DNA of 64,000 nt from Comamonadaceae bacterium (GTDB taxonomy: Bacteria > Pseudomonadota > Gammaproteobacteria > Burkholderiales > Burkholderiaceae_C): the NCBI GenBank assembly GCA_947455145.1, contig CANGME010000004.1, forward strand, positions 62,001-126,000, in the 5' to 3' direction. The position numbers and the translations under genes were made by a program. Positions 47,354 to 56,814 of the stretch are shown here, one piece after another. The first letter of the stretch is position 1, and every line of letters starts with the position of its first letter. The notes under the pieces were generated by a model that had not been told where the DNA came from, did not search any database, and saw only the letters and a list, made by a program, of their open reading frames with translations.

Positions 47354-48331
47354 TCAATGGATGACGATGCTGTTGGCCTTGAGTAAAGAGCTCCAGCGAT
47401 CAATCTCGCTCTGAATGAAGAGACCAAATTCGGACGGACTGGCCTTGATCACCTCCATGTTTTGCTTGGCCAACTGGGCATGTGCCTCAGGGGTGTCCAG
47501 CGCTTGTTCGAGTGAGGACGCGAGTTTGCTGACTACAGTAGCTGGCGTCCCCTTGGGTGCAAGCAGACCGAACCAGAGTGACACGTTAAAACCAGGCAAG
47601 CCTGATTCTTCCAGCGTGGGCACATCGAGCAAACTGGTGCGCCGGTTGCCAGTCGTCGCCAGCGCGATCAACTTGCCCGACTTGATGTGCGGAAGCACAC
47701 TGGACGCGGGCGAAAACATGACTGGCACCAAACCCGACAACACATCGTTCATCGCAGCGGAACTGCCCTTGTATGGGATGTGTTGCAGCTTCACACCGGT
47801 TTTAGACGCAAATAGCTCAGCCGACATGTGCGGCGAGCTGCCTGGGCCAGACGAAGCAAAAGAAATACTGTCGGGTTTTGATTTGGCCAGGGCGATGAAA
47901 TCACGCACCGACTTCACACCTAGCGCGGGGTGCACCACCAAAATATTGGGTGTGCTTGCCACCAAACCCACGGGCACCAAGCTTTTGTAGGCCCTGCTCT
48001 GCGGGTTGTCGCCAGCGGCAGCGTTCACCGTGGCCGATGACGAGCTGAACAACAGCGTGTAACCATCTCCCGGTGCATTGGCCACACTTTCAGTGGCAAT
48101 GCCGCTGGCTGCGCCAGATCGGTTTTCCACAACCAGCTGCTGGCCCATAAAAGGGCGAATTTGCTCAGCCAGAATGCGCGCCGCCGTGTCGGTAGCGCTT
48201 CCCGCCGGAAAGCCTACCACCAGCTTGACAGTTTTATTTGGATAGGCAGTTTGCGCTTGGGCACTGCCCAGGAAGAACGCAAAAGCCGCTACGACCGGTG
48301 CAATCGTCAACAGGCGACGTTGGGTATTCAT
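47354..48331 (-). CDS. Bug/TctC-family solute receptor
   Basis: 325 residues. Signal peptide ends at AQAQ; the mature part starts TAYPNKTVKLVVGFPAGSATDTAARILAEQI, with VENRSGAASGIATESVANA, SFASSGPGSSPHMSAELF and HIPYKGSSAAMNDVL. The ATG overlaps the LVIVD-repeat gene's stop (ATGA), so the two are translated together. It is under likely control of the divergent LysR regulator. The ligand is unknown. Confidence 0.92.
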   Translation of the reverse strand: MNTQRRLLTIAPVVAAFAFFLGSAQAQTAYPNKTVKLVVGFPAGSATDTAARILAEQIRPFMGQQLVVENRSGAASGIATESVANAPGDGYTLLFSSSSATVNAAAGDNPQSRAYKSLVPVGLVASTPNILVVHPALGVKSVRDFIALAKSKPDSISFASSGPGSSPHMSAELFASKTGVKLQHIPYKGSSAAMNDVLSGLVPVMFSPASSVLPHIKSGKLIALATTGNRRTSLLDVPTLEESGLPGFNVSLWFGLLAPKGTPATVVSKLASSLEQALDTPEAHAQLAKQNMEVIKASPSEFGLFIQSEIDRWSSLLKANSIVIH

Positions 48332-49443
48332 GTGCGCTCCAAAATGGTCAGGCCACGAACCCGGTCCAACAAATACATCAGACCACGCTCATCAACGGTA
48401 ACGTCGTTACTCTGCGCGCGCGGCAAGTGGCCGGTGGGCTCGGGCACATAGGAGGCCACTTCACGCACCGCATGCGGATTGGCAAAGTCGATCACGCGCA
48501 GGCCGTGTGCAAACCACGCCACGGGCAACTCGGTACCGGTGATGATTTCGCAGGGCTGGTGGCAGCCGGTGTAGATCGGGCGCGGCGAGCCGTCTTCGCC
48601 CTCCACCTGGAAGCTGCCAAAAGGCACGGGGCGCTTTTCGTCGTTGATGTCCACCATCCACAGAAAAGCGGGCGGCTGATCTTCACTGCGAAACACATCT
48701 TCGTCAGCCACGATCATGAGGTTGCGGTTGCGCACCTTGAAGGGCACTGGCAGTGCCGTATGCGTGGGCCAAGGGAAAACCCCGTTCCAGTGGAGCGATG
48801 ACACGACTTTGGGCTTGCTCATGTCATCGATATCCAAAATTACAGTGCCACCGAACCAGTAGCTGGTGTACAGGCGGTTGCCCATGCGCAGCGGGTGGTG
48901 GCAGCGGTGGTTTGCACCTTCCCAGGTTTTTTCTTCACCGCCCGCAGCCCACTGGCCGGGCATCCACCAACGGCTAACCTCCTCGGGCTTGGCGGGGTTT
49001 CGCAGATCGATGATCTTCATGATGTGGCCGACAAAGCCCTCTTCGGTGGACGAGATGTAGGCGAATTCGCCATCAAAATCGAATCGGTGTACGCCCTTGC
49101 CTGCCGTCTCCCATTGGCAGATCAGCTTGGGTTCGGCGGGTTTGGAAACGTCATAAATGCCCAGGCCTCCTTTGAAACCCTCAGGTGCCAAACCGGTCGC
49201 CATGAATTCGCGGTTAATCACCATGATGTCGTTCTTCACGCGGACTTTGTGCGAGTGAGTGCCCGGTACCATGCCCAGGCGTGAGATGGTGCGCGGATGA
49301 CGCGGGTCGCTCACATCAACGATGGTGGTGCCATCGGGGTTGCTCATATTTCCGATGTAGGCAATATTGTTTTTAACGACGACTTGACCGCCGCCTGCGC
49401 AATCCACGTAAGCCACTTTTTTAATACCGATACCTTGTCCCAT
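48328..49443 (-). CDS. LVIVD-repeat beta-propeller protein
   Basis: 371 residues from the ATG at 49443 (AGGAC upstream). The repeats YIGNMSNPDGTTIVDVSDPRHPRTI, GLGIYDVSKPAEPKL, MKIIDLRNPAKPEEV, TVILDIDDMSKPKVV and LRVIDFANPHAVREV are LVIVD repeats forming a propeller. No signal peptide is present. Paired with a Bug receptor (ATGA) and divergent from a LysR gene, it may be an unrecognised enzyme or binding partner for the imported compound. Conserved HSHK, HRF, HRCHH and CHQPCE clusters hint at a metal site. Confidence 0.8.
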   Translation of the reverse strand: MGQGIGIKKVAYVDCAGGGQVVVKNNIAYIGNMSNPDGTTIVDVSDPRHPRTISRLGMVPGTHSHKVRVKNDIMVINREFMATGLAPEGFKGGLGIYDVSKPAEPKLICQWETAGKGVHRFDFDGEFAYISSTEEGFVGHIMKIIDLRNPAKPEEVSRWWMPGQWAAGGEEKTWEGANHRCHHPLRMGNRLYTSYWFGGTVILDIDDMSKPKVVSSLHWNGVFPWPTHTALPVPFKVRNRNLMIVADEDVFRSEDQPPAFLWMVDINDEKRPVPFGSFQVEGEDGSPRPIYTGCHQPCEIITGTELPVAWFAHGLRVIDFANPHAVREVASYVPEPTGHLPRAQSNDVTVDERGLMYLLDRVRGLTILERT

Positions 49444-49553
49444 GATGTCCTTTGGTTGAAGTGCCACTGGCAATAGCCAAATCTATCGCCTCTTCCATGA
49501 GAGCACAAATACAATTACCGGGATAAGCGATACCAATTTTTGCATCACTACTC
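49444..49553. promoter_or_regulatory. Divergent control region of the LVIVD-Bug operon and lysR
   Basis: The 110-base gap separates the divergent LysR gene from the LVIVD-Bug operon, the standard place for a LysR site. No clear T-N11-A dyad or strong promoter could be fixed by eye. Confidence 0.3.
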
Positions 49554-50537
49554 ATGAGCCACTCACCCACTTCCGCATCGCCCTCAAGTGAAACCGCACT
49601 ACCTGACTGGTATTTGCGTTCACGTTTGAAGATGCGTCAGATTTTGCTGCTGGTTGCTCTTGACGAGCACCGAACCTTGCACAAAGCGGCGGCCCAAGTC
49701 GGGATGACGCAACCCGCAGCGACGCGTTTGTTGGCAGATTTGGAACGATTACTGGGTGTGCGTCTGTTCGACCGCAACGCCCGTGGCGTGCAGCCCAATG
49801 CCTATGGTGAAAGCTTAATCCGCCACTCACGCATGATGCTGGCGACGCTGGATCATGCCCGCGACGAGATCAACGCCATCTCATCGGGCACCACCGGCAG
49901 AACTTGCATTGGTGCTTTGCTGGTGGCGGCACCCACTTTGGTTCCGCGTGGCATCGTCCGGTTCAAACAGCGCCAGCCCAACCATACGGTGCAGGTGCGT
50001 GAGGGCACAACCGCTGCCCTCTTACCTGCTCTGTGGCGTGGTGAACTCGACCTGGTGGTGGGACGCGTCTCCAGTGAGGTGGAGACCGCAGGTCTGAAAT
50101 TTGAAGCGCTTTACGACGAGCCCATGTGCGTGGTGGCGCGCGCCGGCCATCCTCTTGGGCGACGCCGCACACTTAAACTCACTGCGCTGTCTCAAGAGCA
50201 GTGGATTCTTCCGACGCCCGACAGTGTTTATCGTCGGCGGCTGGATGATGCTTTTAGACAGGCGGGCGTCGAACCACCGCAGCGCATCGTTGAGTCCTTG
50301 TCTATCTTGTCCAACATCATGATGGTACAAGAAACCGACATGCTTGCTGTCATGCCCGGACGAGTCGCAGCGCATTATGCTGAACTGGGTGAAATACGGA
50401 TGCTGCCGGTTAAACCCCCCGCGCTGTCAGGGCCAGTGGGTGTAATCACGCTCATCGGTCGCCCACTGACGCCTGCGGCCATGGATTTAATCCAGGCCCT
50501 GCGTGAAGCCGTGTTTGACACTCAAAAATCTCGATGA
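49554..50537 (+). CDS. LysR-family transcriptional regulator
   Basis: 327 residues. N-terminal HTH LKMRQILLLVALDEHRTLHKAAAQVGMTQPAATRLLADLERLLGVRLFDRNARGVQPNAYGE, followed by a LysR substrate-binding domain (HTVQVREGTTAALLPALWRGELDLVVGRV; EPMCVVARAGHPL). Like other members next to Bug genes (for example the CbnR/GbpR-like group), it probably senses an aromatic or organic acid. It probably activates the divergent LVIVD-Bug operon and possibly the Bug gene 40 bases downstream. Confidence 0.92.
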   Translation: MSHSPTSASPSSETALPDWYLRSRLKMRQILLLVALDEHRTLHKAAAQVGMTQPAATRLLADLERLLGVRLFDRNARGVQPNAYGESLIRHSRMMLATLDHARDEINAISSGTTGRTCIGALLVAAPTLVPRGIVRFKQRQPNHTVQVREGTTAALLPALWRGELDLVVGRVSSEVETAGLKFEALYDEPMCVVARAGHPLGRRRTLKLTALSQEQWILPTPDSVYRRRLDDAFRQAGVEPPQRIVESLSILSNIMMVQETDMLAVMPGRVAAHYAELGEIRMLPVKPPALSGPVGVITLIGRPLTPAAMDLIQALREAVFDTQKSR

Positions 50538-50577
50538 ATTTCAAGTCTAGTCTCACAATTTTCTTCACAATACAGCA

Positions 50578-51576
50578 ATGATAAAAACACATTCCCGTCC
50601 TTTCGCCGTGGCTTTAACTCTGTTAGCAACAATGCTCATCGCCCCGATGGTCAACGCACAAGTACAGGCCAATGCTCAGACCAAACCCATTCGCCTCATC
50701 GTGCCCTACGCCGCTGGTGGCCCGATTGACATCACCGCCCGTGCGCTGGCTGAACAAGTCAAAAACACGCTGGGGCCCGTCATCATCGACAACCGCCCCG
50801 GCGCGGGCGGCAATATCGGTGCCGATGCGGTCGCCAAGGCCACGCCCGATGGGCTGACGATTGGCATTGCCGCCACGGCCACCCACGCGGTGAACCCGTG
50901 GCTGTACCGCAAGATGCCCTATAACGCAGCGACTGATTTCGCGCCCATCACGCAGATGCTGCGCGTGCCCAATGTGTTGGTGATGAATGCCGACACGGCC
51001 AAGCGCTTGAACATCAACTCACTCAATGACCTCATCGCTTACGCCAAAGCTCACCCAGCCCAGCTCAACTACGGCAGCGGCGGTAACGGCAGCGCGGGCC
51101 ATTTGGCGGGGGAAATGTTCAAGGCACGGGCGGGAATTTTTGCGCTGCACATCCCCTACAACGGCGGCAACCCGGCGCAACTGGCCTTGCTCAGCGCGCA
51201 AGTGGACTTCAACTTTGACAACCTGGCCACGGCTGCGCCCAACATCCGATCCGGCAAGCTCAAGGCGCTGGCAGTGACGACGCTGCAACGCTCACCCGCC
51301 CTGCCTGATGTGCCACCGTTGGCCGACACCTTCAAGGGCTTTGCCATCGACACTTGGTGGGGGTTGGTTGCGCCCGCTGGCACACCCAAGGCTGAGGTAG
51401 ATCGACTGAATCAAGCCTTTGTGATGGCACTTAACGCGCCAGAAACCAAGGCCCGCTTTGCTACCCTGCTGGCTGAACCCGTGCCGACGACGCCGCAAGA
51501 CTTTGCCGCCTTCATGCATGGTGAGTTGAAGAAATACGAAGGCCTTGTTAAAGCCTCGGGCGCGCAGGTGGATTAA
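50578..51576 (+). CDS. Bug/TctC-family solute receptor
   Basis: 332 residues. Signal peptide to about MVNAQ; mature part TKPIRLIVPYAAGGPIDITARALAEQVK, IIDNRPGAGGNIGADAVAKA, NYGSGGNGSAGHLAGEMF and HIPYNGGNPAQLALL. It lies 40 bases after lysR on the same strand and is convergent with livF, 3 bases away. It could be a receptor recruited to the lysR regulon. Confidence 0.92.
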   Translation: MIKTHSRPFAVALTLLATMLIAPMVNAQVQANAQTKPIRLIVPYAAGGPIDITARALAEQVKNTLGPVIIDNRPGAGGNIGADAVAKATPDGLTIGIAATATHAVNPWLYRKMPYNAATDFAPITQMLRVPNVLVMNADTAKRLNINSLNDLIAYAKAHPAQLNYGSGGNGSAGHLAGEMFKARAGIFALHIPYNGGNPAQLALLSAQVDFNFDNLATAAPNIRSGKLKALAVTTLQRSPALPDVPPLADTFKGFAIDTWWGLVAPAGTPKAEVDRLNQAFVMALNAPETKARFATLLAEPVPTTPQDFAAFMHGELKKYEGLVKASGAQVD

Positions 51577-51579
51577 GGC

Positions 51580-52305
51580 TCAGGCCGCCTCACCCAAATA
51601 CGCGGCGCGCACCGCTGGGTCATGTCGCAAGGTCTGCGCATCTCCGCTCAAGCTGATAAGTCCTGACTCCATCACGTAAGCCCGATCCGCAATGGCCAAT
51701 GCGCGGCTGGCGTTTTGCTCCACCAGCAACACCGTCACGCCTTGGGCGCGAACCTCACGCACCACGTCAAAAATCTTGTCCACCAATATCGGGCTCAGGC
51801 CCATCGACGGCTCGTCCAGCAGCAAGAGCTTGGGCCGACTCATCAGCGCGCGGCCCATGGCCAGCATCTGCTGCTCACCACCGCTCAGCGTACCGGCCAT
51901 CTGACTGCGCCGCTCTTTGAGGCGCGGGAAGAGCTCGAACACGTGCGCCATGTCAGCGGCAATCTCAGGCTTGTCGTCACGGATATAAGCCCCCATTTGC
52001 AGGTTCTCCACAATGCTCATGCGCGTGAACACGCCGCGCCCCTCGGGCACCATGGCCAGGCCTTGGCTCACCAAGTCCCAAGCGCCCTGCCCTTTGATGC
52101 TGCGCCCCAGGTAGTTGATTTCTCCCACGCAGGGCAGCAGGCCAGTGATGGCCTTCATGGTGCTGGTTTTGCCCGCCCCGTTGGAGCCGATCAAACAAAC
52201 CAGCTCGCCCGAATGCACCTCTAAATCGACGCCCTTGACGGCCTGAATGCCGCCGTAGGCGACTTGCAGGCCGGTGACTTGAAGCAATGCAGTGTTGTTG
52301 CTCAT
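51580..52305 (-). CDS. livF: Branched-chain amino acid-type ABC transporter ATPase
   Basis: 241 residues. Walker A GSNGAGKTSTMKAITG, signature LSGGEQQMLAMGRALMSRP, Walker B LLLLDEPSMGLSP and H-loop VLLVEQNASRAL are all present; the LVEQN block is typical of LivF. The ATG overlaps the livG stop. It is the last gene of the liv operon. Confidence 0.95.
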   Translation of the reverse strand: MSNNTALLQVTGLQVAYGGIQAVKGVDLEVHSGELVCLIGSNGAGKTSTMKAITGLLPCVGEINYLGRSIKGQGAWDLVSQGLAMVPEGRGVFTRMSIVENLQMGAYIRDDKPEIAADMAHVFELFPRLKERRSQMAGTLSGGEQQMLAMGRALMSRPKLLLLDEPSMGLSPILVDKIFDVVREVRAQGVTVLLVEQNASRALAIADRAYVMESGLISLSGDAQTLRHDPAVRAAYLGEAA

Positions 52306-53108
52306 GCGTGTTGCCCCTGTTCATTCACATCCGCCCCAGACCCCAAATAAGCCTCAATCACTTTCGGATTCGATTGCACCTCGGCGGGTGAGCCCTGCGC
52401 AATCACCTGGCCGTAGTCCAGCACGGTCACCCGGTCGCACAGGCCCATGACAAGCTTGACGTCGTGCTCGATCAGCAGCACCGTGCGGCCATCTCGGCGG
52501 ATCTTGTCGATCAAGCTGCGCAGTTGCACCTTCTCTGTGGCGTTCATGCCAGCGGCGGGTTCGTCCAGCGCTAGAAGCTGCGGGTCGGTCGCCAGGGCAC
52601 GCGCAATCTCCAGACGGCGCTGATCACCGTAACTCAATGTTCGGGCTTTGTAGTCGGCCAGTGCGGGAATGCCCACGTAGGCCAGCAACTCATGCGCTCG
52701 CTGGGCTATGGCCGCCTCTTCCGCCTTGAAGGCGGTGGTGTGAAAAATCGCACCCAACAGACCAGATTGGCTTCGGATGTGGCGACCCACCATCACATTT
52801 TCCAGCACGGTCATGTCGGAAAACAAACGAATGTTTTGAAACGTGCGCGCCAAGCCCAGACGGGCGACCTCATGCACGGCCGTAGGCGCATAGCGTTGCC
52901 CCGCCAGGGTGAACGCGCCACTGTCCGGTGTCACCAAGCCCGTGATGACGTTGAAAAAAGTCGTCTTGCCAGCGCCGTTGGGACCGATCAGTCCATAAAC
53001 CTGCCCACGCTGGATCGACATGTTCACGTCGTTCAGGGCCTGAAGACCACCAAAGCGTTTGGAGGCACCGTTGACCTGAAACACCATGTCCTTCACGGCC
53101 TCGGTCAT
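52302..53108 (-). CDS. livG: Branched-chain amino acid-type ABC transporter ATPase
   Basis: 268 residues. Walker A GPNGAGKTTFFNVITG, LSYGDQRRLEIARALATDP signature, Walker B LLALDEPAAGMNATE, and VLLIEHDVKLVMGLCDRVTVLDYG, all LivG-type. The ATG overlaps the livM stop (ATGA) and its stop overlaps the livF ATG. Confidence 0.95.
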   Translation of the reverse strand: MTEAVKDMVFQVNGASKRFGGLQALNDVNMSIQRGQVYGLIGPNGAGKTTFFNVITGLVTPDSGAFTLAGQRYAPTAVHEVARLGLARTFQNIRLFSDMTVLENVMVGRHIRSQSGLLGAIFHTTAFKAEEAAIAQRAHELLAYVGIPALADYKARTLSYGDQRRLEIARALATDPQLLALDEPAAGMNATEKVQLRSLIDKIRRDGRTVLLIEHDVKLVMGLCDRVTVLDYGQVIAQGSPAEVQSNPKVIEAYLGSGADVNEQGQHA

Positions 53109-54211
53109 AACTGCGCTCCTTGGGCTTGCAAAGACTTGCCATGCTCAGGTGCAGGCCACAGGCCACGCGGGCGCAGCAGCATGACGCTGATCATGGCCAG
53201 CGCAATCAAAAGTTGTCGCAGAATAGCCGCGTCCAGCCGCCCACCGGTCAAGGCTTGCAAAGGGCCGGCCACATAGCGCAGCACCTCGGGCAACGCGGCC
53301 AGCAACACCGCACCCAGCACCACACCCGGCAAGTGGCCCACGCCGCCCAACACCACCATGGCAACGATCATCACCGACTCCATCAAGCTAAAGGATTCGG
53401 GTGAAATAAAGCCCTGAAAGGCCGCAAACATGGCCCCCGACACGCCGCCAAAGGTGGCGCCCATGCCAAAGGCCAGCAGCTTCAAGTTGCGGGTGTTGAT
53501 GCCCATGGCCTTGGCGGCGATTTCATCCTCACGGATCGCCATCCACGCCCGGCCCACTCGCGACAACTCCAAGCGGTGCGAAATGACGATGCTGAGCAGC
53601 ACCAGCGCGAGGAACAGGTAGTAGTACAGCGTGACCGAGGCCAGCTCATAACCGCCCACGTTCAACTTCTTGCCCAAGTCCAAGCCAAAGAACTTGAGCG
53701 AATCAATCTGCCCCAAACCCTTGGGGCCGTTGGTCAGGTTCACCGGCTGATCCAGGTTGTTCAAAAACACGCGGATGATCTCGCCAAACCCCAAGGTGAC
53801 GATGGCTAGGTAGTCGCCTCGCAAGCGCAGCGTGGGCGCGCCCAGCAGCACGCCAAACACACCCGCCACAGCAGCAGCCAGAGGCACGGCGATCCACAGC
53901 GGCGTGTGCAGGCCTTGCGGGTACATAGCCGCCAGCCAGGCAAAGGTCTCGCTTAAATGTGGCGACGACAACAACCCGTACAGATAAGCACCAATGGCGA
54001 AGAAGGCCACGTAGCCCAAGTCAAGCAAGCCCGCGTAGCCCACCACGATGTTCAAGCCCAGCGCCAGCAGCACATACAGCAGCGCCATGTCGGCAATGCG
54101 CACCCAGGCGTTGCCGAAACCTTGCAACAGAAGGGGCAGGATGAGCAGGGCGAGCGCGGCCAGTGCCAGCTTGATGAATGCCGCAGAGGGAAAGGGCTTT
54201 GGTGTTGTCAT
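53105..54211 (-). CDS. livM: Branched-chain amino acid-type ABC transporter permease
   Basis: A 368-residue polytopic membrane protein with about ten helices. The LivM-specific blocks YVLLALGLNIVVGYAGLLDLGYVAFFAIGAYLYGLL, LRLRGDYLAIVTLGFGEIIRVFLNN, and RAWMAIREDEIAAKAMGINTRNLKLLAFGMGATFGGVSGAMFA are clear. Its ATG lies 3 bases after the Fic gene's stop, with no visible Shine-Dalgarno of its own. livM expression may thus depend on translation of the inserted gene. Confidence 0.95.
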   Translation of the reverse strand: MTTPKPFPSAAFIKLALAALALLILPLLLQGFGNAWVRIADMALLYVLLALGLNIVVGYAGLLDLGYVAFFAIGAYLYGLLSSPHLSETFAWLAAMYPQGLHTPLWIAVPLAAAVAGVFGVLLGAPTLRLRGDYLAIVTLGFGEIIRVFLNNLDQPVNLTNGPKGLGQIDSLKFFGLDLGKKLNVGGYELASVTLYYYLFLALVLLSIVISHRLELSRVGRAWMAIREDEIAAKAMGINTRNLKLLAFGMGATFGGVSGAMFAAFQGFISPESFSLMESVMIVAMVVLGGVGHLPGVVLGAVLLAALPEVLRYVAGPLQALTGGRLDAAILRQLLIALAMISVMLLRPRGLWPAPEHGKSLQAQGAQL

Positions 54212-54214
54212 GAT

Positions 54215-55807
54215 TTACTGAGGCAGATGGGTAGATGACGATCCAGCACGGACGTCGCCCTCAAACGCGCTTCGCACCAGCTCACGCAGTCGCTCCCACA
54301 CACCGTCACGCGCGAGCGCGGGGACTTCTTTGGCCAAAGCGTTGGAGAGCTTGCCCTCATTGGCCTGCATAGAGCGAATGACACGGTCAATCTGTGGGTC
54401 TGGCATTTCAATAATGTCCTTGATGGCGCTGCGCGCCCGCGCATGGCTGCGCAAATAGCGCGACTCTTCACGCATGTCTTCCCGAATGGTGCGCTCAATC
54501 ACGTGACTCAGATAAGTCACGTGATCCGTCAAGTCCAGGTACTGCCAGACGTGCCGTGCTGATGCAGCTTTGTGAAACACAAAATTGGAGCTGATGCCAT
54601 CAGGGTACGTGCTCGGTGTCGGGGTGAATTCAAAGCCACCAGCCACAGATCGCATCAGGGGTTTGGAGATGACGTCGAGTATGTCGTCATAGGCGCGGCG
54701 CTCTGCCGCATCGTGGGTGATGAGCGCGGACACCGGCACGATCATCGGTGCGCGCACAGCGCCGTCTCTGCGCAGCAGGTCGTTGATCAGAAACCGGTGC
54801 ACGCGCCCGTTGCCATCGGCCAGGGGGTGGATGTACACAAAACCGAAGGCCGCCACCGCGCTGCGCATCACGGGTGACTGGCCTTGCGTTCGTGTCAAAA
54901 AAGTTTGCAAGCCCCCCAGCATGGCAGGTACGTCATCGCTGGCCGGGGCCACGTAGTGCACGATGTCCTGGTAGCGAATAGTCTCCCCCACAAAGACCGG
55001 TGATTGGCGCAAACCAAAGCCCTTCAAGCTGGTGCTGAGCCCGAGAATTTCCGACTGGAGTTGCGCCAAGCTGACCTCGTCCAGCGGCACGGTACCGCCC
55101 CCCGCGCGCCGACTCAACACGTCCGCAAAGCGCTGGATGCGGTCTAACTTATCGGCTTCGCCCTCGATCTCGAAACTGGACTTGCTCTCGCGCAGCGTCA
55201 TCCACACGGCGGACTTCATCAACACGTCTTCGCCAAATTCGGTGGTCAGCTCGCCGATGAGCGCGGGCACGTCCAAGGCCATGGCTTGGGTCACGGCAGC
55301 CGATTTGCGGATGACGGGGCAAAAAGCGCGCGTGCCGGGCAGGTTGTCGCGCACTCGCCAGCGTTTGTTGGCGACGGCTTGGTCAGCGCTGGCCACGATC
55401 ATCTTCTCGCCGTCCATGGCGTCAATGGTGGGGCCACTGATGGCCGCGTTCACAGCCAGCTCGCGGCCTGTCAACCACTCGTAAAGAAACCCGGCACGGC
55501 GTGCGTATTGGCCTGAGGGCTCGCTGTCGATCCAGGCGGTTAGCTCGGCGGGCGGGCAGGCTTCAAACAAGCGTGAGAGCAGTTCTAGGTTGGGGGCTTC
55601 GTGTTTCAGGTGAAAGGTCAGATGGCCGCGTAATGTGGGCTCGGGGCGCATGACTTGCACATAGGTCTCGCTCGTCAGCCCGTCGCTGCTCTGCGTTGCC
55701 CGCCGCCCGCCAATGCGGCTGACGGTGGCCAAAGGTAGCGCGGGCTCAAAGCCGTAACGCTGGCACAGCCAAGCCCCGCCGATCAGTGGCTCAAAATCAT
55801 TAACCAT
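54215..55807 (-). CDS. Fic-domain protein (DUF4172-type N-terminus), putative AMPylase
   Basis: 530 residues. An N-terminal inhibitory helix carries SFEIEG (about 209-214), matching the [ST]xxxE[GN] motif of class II Fic proteins. The catalytic Fic motif HPLADGNGRVHR (about 326) is intact, with Leu instead of Phe. The N-terminal ~190 residues resemble DUF4172-like regions, and a C-terminal helical domain follows. Class II Fic enzymes AMPylate proteins when the inhibitory Glu is displaced. The gene lies between livH and livM, 77 AT-rich bases after livH, which suggests its own promoter. It splits an operon usually contiguous as livHMGF. Confidence 0.9.
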   Translation of the reverse strand: MVNDFEPLIGGAWLCQRYGFEPALPLATVSRIGGRRATQSSDGLTSETYVQVMRPEPTLRGHLTFHLKHEAPNLELLSRLFEACPPAELTAWIDSEPSGQYARRAGFLYEWLTGRELAVNAAISGPTIDAMDGEKMIVASADQAVANKRWRVRDNLPGTRAFCPVIRKSAAVTQAMALDVPALIGELTTEFGEDVLMKSAVWMTLRESKSSFEIEGEADKLDRIQRFADVLSRRAGGGTVPLDEVSLAQLQSEILGLSTSLKGFGLRQSPVFVGETIRYQDIVHYVAPASDDVPAMLGGLQTFLTRTQGQSPVMRSAVAAFGFVYIHPLADGNGRVHRFLINDLLRRDGAVRAPMIVPVSALITHDAAERRAYDDILDVISKPLMRSVAGGFEFTPTPSTYPDGISSNFVFHKAASARHVWQYLDLTDHVTYLSHVIERTIREDMREESRYLRSHARARSAIKDIIEMPDPQIDRVIRSMQANEGKLSNALAKEVPALARDGVWERLRELVRSAFEGDVRAGSSSTHLPQ

Positions 55808-55884
55808 GCTGAATTTTCATTCAAAAATCTTTGTTTATGATAAAAATTGAACATTTTTTAGGTAGTTTGCGCAAAACCATGCCA
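55808..55884 (-). promoter_or_regulatory. AT-rich leader of the Fic gene
   Basis: 77 bases, far more AT-rich than the flanks. On the minus strand, TTCAAT with TATCAT a few bases on and TTGTTT repeats are promoter-like, but spacing is not canonical. It probably holds the promoter brought in with the Fic gene. Confidence 0.3.
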
Positions 55885-56814
55885 TCATGACCGCTCCGCC
55901 ACCCGCTCACCCAACAGACCTGAGGGCCGCAGCGTGAGCACCACGATCAGCACGATGAAGGCCAAAATATCCGAGTAATGGCTGCCCAGCACGCCGCCCG
56001 TTAAATCGCCGATATAGCCCGCGCCGATGGATTCGATCAGGCCCAGCAAAATGCCGCCCAGCACCGCACCACCCAGGTTGCCAATGCCGCCAAACACGGC
56101 GGCGGTAAAGGCCTTGAGCCCTGGCAAGAAGCCCATGCTGTGGTGCACCGTGCCGTAGTTGGCCGCCCACATCACGCCCGCCAGCGCAGCCAGAACGGCG
56201 CCAATGACGAAGGTGGCCGAGATGACACGGTCAGGCCGCACGCCCATCAGCGCAGCCACGCGCGGGTTCTCAGCCGTGGCGCGCATGGCACGGCCTAAGC
56301 GCGTGGCGTTGACCAGCCACATGAGCAAGGCCAGCGACACCGCCGTGAGCCCCAGAATCAAAATCTGTGTGGGCGTAATCACCGCCCCACCCACGTTGAT
56401 AGGCGTGCTGGGCAGCAAGGTGGGGTAGGACTTGTAGCTGGGCTTCCAGATGATCATGGCCAATGTTTGCAGCAGGATTGACATGCCAATGGCCGTGATG
56501 AGCGGCGCGAGTTTTGGCGCGTTGCGCAGCGGCCGGTAAGCCACTTTCTCGATCACAAAATTAAGCGTGGCCGCCACCACGCAAGCAATTAACAAAGCCA
56601 GCAGCAAGATGAGCCAGCCCGGCGCCGTGGGCATGGCGTCTTGCATCAAACCAATGGACGTCCAACTGGTGAGCGCGCCCACCATCAGCACCTCGCCATG
56701 CGCGAAGTTGATGAGGTTGATGATGCCGTACACCATGGTGTAACCCAACGCCACCAGTGCGTAGATGCTGCCCAGCACCAGGCCGTTGATGATTTGTTGG
56801 AGAAAGATGTCCAT
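55885..56814 (-). CDS. livH: Branched-chain amino acid-type ABC transporter permease
   Basis: 309 residues from the ATG at 56814; AGGA sits 9 bases upstream. The longer frame to 56841 reads PAWAGMTG, a repeat-derived peptide, so the shorter start is preferred. The block DIFLQQIINGLVLGSIYALVALGYTMVYGIINLINFAHGEVLMVGAL is the classic LivH N-terminus, and RATAENPRVAALMGVRPDRVISATFVIGAVLAALAGVM also fits. It starts the transporter part of the minus-strand run, with no LivJ/K receptor in the window. Confidence 0.95.
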   Translation of the reverse strand: MDIFLQQIINGLVLGSIYALVALGYTMVYGIINLINFAHGEVLMVGALTSWTSIGLMQDAMPTAPGWLILLLALLIACVVAATLNFVIEKVAYRPLRNAPKLAPLITAIGMSILLQTLAMIIWKPSYKSYPTLLPSTPINVGGAVITPTQILILGLTAVSLALLMWLVNATRLGRAMRATAENPRVAALMGVRPDRVISATFVIGAVLAALAGVMWAANYGTVHHSMGFLPGLKAFTAAVFGGIGNLGGAVLGGILLGLIESIGAGYIGDLTGGVLGSHYSDILAFIVLIVVLTLRPSGLLGERVAERS

